NCBI GenBank assembly: GCA_016929795.1
Contig: JAFGIA010000058.1
Span: 1 to 10,069, forward strand
Length of the DNA: 10,069 bases
Direction of reading: 5' to 3'
DNA from: Anaerolineae bacterium
GTDB taxonomy: Bacteria > Chloroflexota > Anaerolineae > JAAYZQ01
In this document: positions 5,871 through 10,069 of the stretch, piece by piece
How positions within the stretch are numbered: position 1 is the stretch's first letter
Layout of the letters: each line of letters begins with the position of its first letter
Translations under genes and position numbers: made by a program
Notes under the pieces: generated by a model
Seen by the model: the letters and a program-made list of their open reading frames with translations, nothing else
Database searches by the model: none
What the model was told of the DNA's origin: nothing

Positions 5871-8800
5871 TGGGTTAGGGCTCGGGGAACCCGCTGCCAT
5901 CCGCACACCATAGCTGACAGCAAAGTACGATGGCTGAACGACGAGACGGCACGAACAACGGGCGAACCTCTCAAAGTTGCCGTGCCAGGACCCGCCACGA
6001 CACAGCCGAAAACCCTCTGCCTCCTCATCCTCGCGACCATCCTCCGGACGATAAGGATACGCGAACTCGGGCGTCTCGCTCCACTCCTTACCCCACAGAC
6101 TCCGGGTCCATTCCCACACGTTGCCACTCAGCTCCTCCACCCCGTACAGACTGGCGCCGCCGGGATAGATGCCCACCGGCGAGGTGCTGCCTACCTGTTC
6201 ATCCCCGATCCCCAGGTTCGCCTTCGCAGCATCGAACTTGCTCCCCCACGGGTACTCGCGCTTGTCCCGATCCCCCCGTGCCGCCTTTTCCCACTCGGCT
6301 TCCGTAGGCAGGCGGTAGGGCTTGCCCGTTACCTCGGCCAGCCAGCGGCCGTAGGCCAGCGCCTCGAACCATGTGATATTCACCACCGGGTGGTTGGCCC
6401 GATCTGGCGGGTGCTGCTCGTCTTCCCAGCCCTCCGGGTGTCGAAAACTCTTTCTGCCGGTAACTTGAGCCCACCACTCATCCCGGTAACTTCCTGGCTT
6501 GCTCCCGAATTCACCATGTCGCCAGGCCCAGCCGGCTTCCGTCCAGTAAGACCGCTCTTCGTACCCGTTGGCATCCACAAACAACTGGTACTGCAGGTTG
6601 GTCACCGGGTAGCGTGCGATCTGAAAGGTGGGCAGGTACAGCCGGTGCACAGGCTTCTCGTCGCCGTACGCATCTTTCGTCTCGCTACCCATCCAGAACT
6701 CGCCCCCGGGAACGGTCACTAGTTCTGGCTCCAGGTAATCGCCACCGAAGCGGGGATCGCCCACCCGCCCCAAAGCCCCCCCCGCCGCCACCCGGCGTGC
6801 CACCGGGGCGCGCGGCCTGCTGGTCGACCCGTCGGCGGTCGCTTCGCGCAACAAGCGCTGCGTCACCTCGCCCCACAGGTCACCCGCCACCCGCGCCCGC
6901 CCCACATCCCGCAGGCAATCAGCTGCCAGTACCAGGTTGTGGTATGGATCGGGTCCGTCAACCGCCGGGTCGGCAGCATCCACCAGCGCACGCACGTAGG
7001 CCGTCACCCGCTGCTTGCCCTGCGTGCTCAGGTAGCCGGCAGCGAGCAGCAGTACTTCGCGCCACCAATCGTCGGCAGCCCTAGCTAGGGCATACTCGAA
7101 GAAATCTTCCCGCCCCGCCAGTGCTCTTGCGGCCAGGTACTCCTGGAAGGTCAGGTGCGAAAAGCTGTAGACGCCTAGCCCTCGCTCCTGCAGCAGTCCG
7201 CTCCTGGCGTTGATCAGCGACACGAAACGCTCCGCCCGCTTGCCCGCCTGCCGCTTGTCCTCGCTGAGCGGCAGAAACAGGTCGCGCAACTGCCTATGCA
7301 GCATGTCGCGGTCGACCTCGCGCAGCTCCCGCTCCTGCATCCAGAAAGCCACCGGCTCGAGCAGGCTGCGTTTGTCGCCTGAATCCAGATCCAGGCCTGG
7401 CAAGGCATAGCCGTGCACGCCGCGCCCCTCGTCCCAGTAGCCCAGCAGTACCTCGATGCACTCTTCGTACAGCTCGGCGCGGCGCTCCGGCAGCTTGGCA
7501 CGGTAGCGGTGCACCAGCGCGATGACGGTCAGCAGTAGGGGGCTGACCGCCAGCTCCCTCACCCGCTCGTTATTGGCTATGGCTGCCAGCAGCCCCTCGG
7601 CTTGATCGGCAGCGCGCCGCCCGATGGTGGGGCTGCGCCGCCCTGCCAGTGCCACCTCCACTGCCAGGCTCCAATTGGTCACAAAGCGCTCAACCGAGGC
7701 CCTGTCAAAGTCACGCACCGTCGCGCAGACATAATCCTCGGCGAGGCACGCCGCGCCCTGGTAGCCGACCAGGCGGCTGGTGACGACGTAGCGGTTGGTT
7801 GGATAGCGCCGCGTAAACGCCTCGATGATGCGCGCCACCCGCCGCCGTAAGTCGGGATCCGCCACTTCGTCCATGCCGTCCAGCAACACTGCTGCACCAC
7901 CCGCCTCCAGTGCGCTTCGGAGAAAGCCCTCCGGCAGTCTGATCTCCTGAACGCGGAAGAACTCGACTAGATAGTTTAGCAGGAAGCGCGGGCCGTCCAC
8001 GCCGGATTCCTCTTGAGTGGTCGATAGGTGCCGGGCAAAATCGCGCAGCGGCAGCAGGATAGGCAGCCTGCGCTCCTCCTTGCTCTCCAGCCCCAGACGC
8101 TCGCGAACCAGCGGCAGGTTGTTGCGTAGCGCACGCGCATAGGTCAGCGCCAGATAGTTGAGGAACGTCGTCTTGCCGCTGCCCGGCGCGCCCAGAATCA
8201 CCAGCCGGCGGTGTTCGGCTAGGGCCTGGTTCACACTCAAGACGACCTCTACCTCCCGCTCGCGCACCGCGTCTTCGTGCCACATCTTGTCTCCGGGCAC
8301 GCGGCCTGCCATGCGCGCCAGAGTCGCCTCCATCTCGTCCGCCTGGATGACGCGTTTCTGCACGGCATCGAGCGTGATATAGATCTCCTCCAGATCGATG
8401 CTCACCACGTCGCCGGCAGCGCGGATGCCCTGCAGCCGTAGATGCTGCGTGTTGTCGATGACGTGTATCAGGTAGTCGTAGAAAGCACGGCGGGGGTCGG
8501 GAGGGGCGGGAGGACGCGGGATCTTCGGAGTCGTGACGATGTTGATTGTGTGCCCGCGGCCGCCGACCGCGCCGACGATGCCGCCCTTGACGGTGATCTC
8601 TTTGTAGATGTCGCCCACGGCCGTAATGCTGCGCTCGACGCCGCCTGGATAGGCGCCCAGCTCGGTGCGGAGCCGTTCCACGAGCCAGGCACGATCATCG
8701 TCGCGCAACGCCTCGTGGGCCTGGTGCACCATGTCTAGCTCATCGAGAATTGCATCGATAGCTTGACGCAACTCGTTGGAGATGGCGAGGCCAGCTTCCA

Positions 8801-9098
8801 CATCGGCCGTTGCCTCTCGCCTGTCACCCCGATTCTCGTCGGCTCGATCCTTCCAGCGCTGCACCTGCTCGGCGACCAGGTTGCCGCCAACACTGCCGGC
8901 GATGCTGCCCAAGACGAGGTATACGCCGGCAGCGTCTCCCTTGTGGAGGGCCTCCGCCAGTGGGAAAAGGGTCATGGCTGTCAGGTAGCCAAAGAGGGTT
9001 TGCACTCCCGCGTCGCTCAGGGCTTTGCGTGGCTGCTGCGCCCACGCCTGCAAGCGATCCTTAACCTGTTCGCGCCACTGCTCAATGTCGAAGGGCAT
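5856..9098 (-). CDS. NACHT STAND NTPase with hydrophobic helical N-terminus and C-terminal FGE-like domain (1080 aa)
   Basis: ATG (9096-9098) is preceded by GGGAGG about 4 nt upstream. Residues 1-155 form a helical module with two hydrophobic stretches (about 35-51 and 59-79, the second containing GSIAGSVGGN) and then charged helices. The glycine-rich motif follows (about 167-184, ITVKGGIVGAVGGRGHTI), then a Pro-rich linker (189-201) and a pre-NACHT helical region (203-295). The NACHT domain has Walker A GAPGSGKT (303-310), Walker B VLLDGMDEV (404-412) and VVTSR (438-442), with FSHLTFQEYLAAR (646-658) further on. Residues 788-1070 are an FGE-sulfatase domain: VTVPGGEFWMGS, RLPTEAEWEKAARG (929-942), YPWG, SGNVWEW (991-997), CRGGSW. 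It lacks the FGE copper-binding Cys pair, so it is probably a binding module. The N-terminal module is inferred to be the effector or membrane-associating part. It is a paralogue of the downstream NACHT gene and probably has its own promoter. Confidence 0.94.
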   Translation of the reverse strand: MPFDIEQWREQVKDRLQAWAQQPRKALSDAGVQTLFGYLTAMTLFPLAEALHKGDAAGVYLVLGSIAGSVGGNLVAEQVQRWKDRADENRGDRREATADVEAGLAISNELRQAIDAILDELDMVHQAHEALRDDDRAWLVERLRTELGAYPGGVERSITAVGDIYKEITVKGGIVGAVGGRGHTINIVTTPKIPRPPAPPDPRRAFYDYLIHVIDNTQHLRLQGIRAAGDVVSIDLEEIYITLDAVQKRVIQADEMEATLARMAGRVPGDKMWHEDAVREREVEVVLSVNQALAEHRRLVILGAPGSGKTTFLNYLALTYARALRNNLPLVRERLGLESKEERRLPILLPLRDFARHLSTTQEESGVDGPRFLLNYLVEFFRVQEIRLPEGFLRSALEAGGAAVLLDGMDEVADPDLRRRVARIIEAFTRRYPTNRYVVTSRLVGYQGAACLAEDYVCATVRDFDRASVERFVTNWSLAVEVALAGRRSPTIGRRAADQAEGLLAAIANNERVRELAVSPLLLTVIALVHRYRAKLPERRAELYEECIEVLLGYWDEGRGVHGYALPGLDLDSGDKRSLLEPVAFWMQERELREVDRDMLHRQLRDLFLPLSEDKRQAGKRAERFVSLINARSGLLQERGLGVYSFSHLTFQEYLAARALAGREDFFEYALARAADDWWREVLLLAAGYLSTQGKQRVTAYVRALVDAADPAVDGPDPYHNLVLAADCLRDVGRARVAGDLWGEVTQRLLREATADGSTSRPRAPVARRVAAGGALGRVGDPRFGGDYLEPELVTVPGGEFWMGSETKDAYGDEKPVHRLYLPTFQIARYPVTNLQYQLFVDANGYEERSYWTEAGWAWRHGEFGSKPGSYRDEWWAQVTGRKSFRHPEGWEDEQHPPDRANHPVVNITWFEALAYGRWLAEVTGKPYRLPTEAEWEKAARGDRDKREYPWGSKFDAAKANLGIGDEQVGSTSPVGIYPGGASLYGVEELSGNVWEWTRSLWGKEWSETPEFAYPYRPEDGREDEEAEGFRLCRGGSWHGNFERFARCSCRLVVQPSYFAVSYGVRMAAGSPSPNPTSEF
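5877..5892 (-). other. Identical 16-nt segment at the 3' edge of the candidate variable region (1080-aa gene)
   Basis: The sequence is the same as at 3045-3060 of the paralogue, and codon choice is fully conserved here. It precedes the palindrome at 5853-5870 by 6 bp. The role as a retrohoming initiation site is inferred from position only. Confidence 0.5.
5898..5984 (-). other. Candidate DGR-type variable region in the 1080-aa NACHT-FGE gene
   Basis: These 29 codons (residues 1039-1067) after RGGSW differ from the paralogue mostly at first and second positions: CAC/GCC, GGC/AGC, TTC/CTC, GTC/TTC, TAC/AGC, TCG/GCG. Unchanged codons (TTT, GCC, CGT, TGT, GTC, GGT) contain no A, with GAG the only exception. 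This fits mutation directed to template adenines. The pattern implies a template with Asn-codon runs of the form R-NNN-x-P-x-NNN-V-NN-G. Confidence 0.5.
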
Positions 9099-9101
9099 GA
9101 G

Positions 9102-9107
9102 ACCTCC
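9102..9107 (-). promoter_or_regulatory. Ribosome binding site of the 1080-aa NACHT gene
   Basis: GGAGGT lies within GAGGGAGGTCTC, directly before ATG 9096-9098. Spacing is short (3-4 nt), but no other start nearby is better supported. Confidence 0.7.
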
Positions 9108-9138
9108 CTCGCTGCGTGAGATCCAAAATGTGGTGTCT

Positions 9139-9155
9139 ACATTATACTACAATGT
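9139..9155. promoter_or_regulatory. Palindromic operator candidate overlapping the -10 box
   Basis: The minus strand reads ACATTGTAGTATAATGT, a 17-bp near-palindrome (ACATT/AATGT arms plus inner TA/TA, 14 of 16 paired positions). It covers the TATAAT hexamer, so a repressor bound here would block the promoter. The regulator is unknown. Confidence 0.4.
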
Positions 9156-9170
9156 CGATGAAAAGAACAA
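9141..9170 (-). promoter_or_regulatory. Sigma70-type promoter of the 1080-aa NACHT gene
   Basis: On the minus strand a perfect -10 TATAAT (9141-9146) lies 18 bp after a -35-like TTGTTC (9165-9170). Transcription would start near 9134, leaving a leader of about 36 nt before the ATG. The 108-bp gap to the upstream gene suggests that the NACHT gene can be expressed independently. Confidence 0.7.
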
Positions 9171-9206
9171 AGGAGGCTTCGTCATCCGCAGAGCAACAAC
9201 CGCGCC

Positions 9207-9998
9207 CTATCTCTTGGGTTGTCCGCCCATCGGGGTAGAAACAATCGAGACCCAATTTGAATCTCCACGAGAGCCATACAATGCCTTCCTCACTTCCTCC
9301 ACCACCTGGTATGTACGGAAAGGCTCTCGTCGGGCAGCTCGCTGCACTGCGCGCAGCAACTGCCTGTTGCTCATCTTTCTAGACGCGGGAAATTCGTGTT
9401 CAAGGTTCCGAAGCAGCCGCTGAGCTTCCTTTAGATCACCTTTTTTGTCTCCTGGCAGTACACTGGCAACCGCCGCGACGAGGACATCGTCGGAACCCAA
9501 TCCTTCAACTTGCCTCTTTACCAGCGGCACAATCGCGTCGAGGTCCAGCTCACCACCTTTACAGGCTTTACGGATTGTTGTGACCAGGTCTGCGTTGCTG
9601 AGTTCCCCTGTCCGTGGATACCGTGCCTCAAGCTCGAGAAGCAGCAGATGTGCCTTCCCTTCGTTCCCGCAATCCTTCCCAGGCACCAAGTCGGCCAGTG
9701 TGCGCACCAACCTCTTGCGCAATACCTGTGCTTTCCTGGCGTTCTTCTCCTCACGCTGCTGCGGACTGCGCGGAGGAGGCGGTTGAGCCGGTTCTTTCAC
9801 AAAAACATAGGTCAAATCAGGAGCGATGATCCGCGCCACCTCCCTGGGCGTCGCGTTTGGGTGTTCCTTGAGAACCTTTTCAATGACCACGAAGCGAGGG
9901 CTACCCTTCTTGAACTGGCGCTGTACCCGGAAACAGAATCTTCGAGCTTCCGACTCGGGCACTTTCAGTATTCTCGCGATTCGAGCAGTGACAGACAT
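9207..9998 (-). CDS. Uncharacterised protein with internal duplication (263 aa)
   Basis: ATG at 9996-9998 is chosen over an upstream TTG (10020-10022) because AAGGAG lies 9 nt before it; the stop is TAG. I do not recognise the family. Residues about 1-66 are basic and helical (SVTARIARILKVPESEARRF... ATPREVARIIAP) and might be a DNA-binding-like fold, but no clear helix-turn-helix can be claimed. A Pro/Gln/Arg linker (about 70-88) leads to two gapless repeats of about 45-60 residues (from about 102 and 178). They share A-x-x-x-P-G-x-x-x-G, A-x-x-L-L-x-x-L-E, a Pro and a Ser-Asn pair before L-x-x-x-x-x-x-A. There is no signal peptide, membrane segment or enzyme motif. It is the first gene of the minus-strand series and lies 108 bp before the NACHT gene, which has its own promoter. 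A functional link is unproven. It carries neither the glycine motif nor an FGE domain. Confidence 0.85.
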   Translation of the reverse strand: MSVTARIARILKVPESEARRFCFRVQRQFKKGSPRFVVIEKVLKEHPNATPREVARIIAPDLTYVFVKEPAQPPPPRSPQQREEKNARKAQVLRKRLVRTLADLVPGKDCGNEGKAHLLLLELEARYPRTGELSNADLVTTIRKACKGGELDLDAIVPLVKRQVEGLGSDDVLVAAVASVLPGDKKGDLKEAQRLLRNLEHEFPASRKMSNRQLLRAVQRAARREPFRTYQVVEEVRKALYGSRGDSNWVSIVSTPMGGQPKR

Positions 9999-10007
9999 TG
10001 TGCTGAG

Positions 10008-10013
10008 CTCCTT
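10008..10013 (-). promoter_or_regulatory. Ribosome binding site fixing the ATG start of the 263-aa gene
   Basis: AAGGAG lies 9 nt upstream of ATG 9996-9998. The alternative TTG at 10020-10022 would place this site inside the coding region. Confidence 0.75.
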
Positions 10014-10069
10014 GTGGCCCAATGATTTTCACGTCACGGGAATCACACGAACCGACTGCCTATGCCACC

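Noticed and set aside
7711..8283. 190-aa minus-strand ORF inside the 1080-aa gene
   Set aside because: It is a frame-shifted reading of the NACHT domain DNA. The overlapping frame contains intact Walker motifs, so there is no frameshift to explain.
9207..9998. 263-aa protein as the reverse transcriptase or Avd accessory of a DGR
   Set aside because: It has no RT catalytic motifs, and its two-repeat architecture and length do not fit Avd.

Overview
The window looks like an accessory signalling or conflict locus from a filamentous Chloroflexota bacterium, such as an Anaerolineae or Roseiflexus/Caldilinea relative. This is inferred from four things: G+C-rich DNA, several large NACHT NTPases fused to formylglycine-generating-enzyme-like (FGE-sulfatase) domains, a receptor Ser/Thr kinase carrying the same FGE-like domain, and a GTCATTGCGAG-type palindromic repeat. 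No 16S rRNA or other marker gene is present, so the taxonomy is tentative.

Layout. At the left edge (+ strand) is the 3' part of a transmembrane Ser/Thr kinase with an extracytoplasmic FGE-like domain (2-1543), followed by a strong intrinsic terminator (1590-1628). A gene-poor stretch follows (1629-2077). Four genes then run on the - strand, facing the kinase: a 263-aa protein of unknown family with an internal duplication (9207-9998); a 1080-aa NACHT-FGE protein with a hydrophobic helical N-terminus (5856-9098), preceded by a good sigma70-type promoter; a second, 875-aa NACHT-FGE protein (3030-5657); and a 148-aa protein with a death-like/effector-associated helical domain (2078-2524). The 505-bp gap between the last two holds a 100-bp palindromic repeat and a 102-bp MITE-like element.

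How the parts may work together (inference). Three proteins share a short glycine-rich motif, I-x-[IV]-x-G-G-x-V-G-A-[IV]-G-G-x-G-H-x-I: both NACHT proteins and the small effector-associated protein. It could be a homotypic signalling tag joining sensors to an adaptor. In each NACHT protein the FGE-like domain takes the C-terminal sensor position, and all three FGE-like domains lack the catalytic cysteine pair.

Most notable result. The last ~29 codons of the FGE-like domains in the two NACHT genes look like variable regions of a diversity-generating retroelement (DGR). Between the two genes, 17 of 29 codons differ at first or second position, while third positions and the flanking DNA are largely conserved. 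A conserved block earlier in the same domains shows the opposite pattern. The segment ends in a 16-nt identical sequence, followed by palindromes near the stop codons and a shared 21-nt tail, as expected of a retrohoming target. No reverse transcriptase or template repeat lies in the window, so the hypothesis depends on neighbouring sequence.
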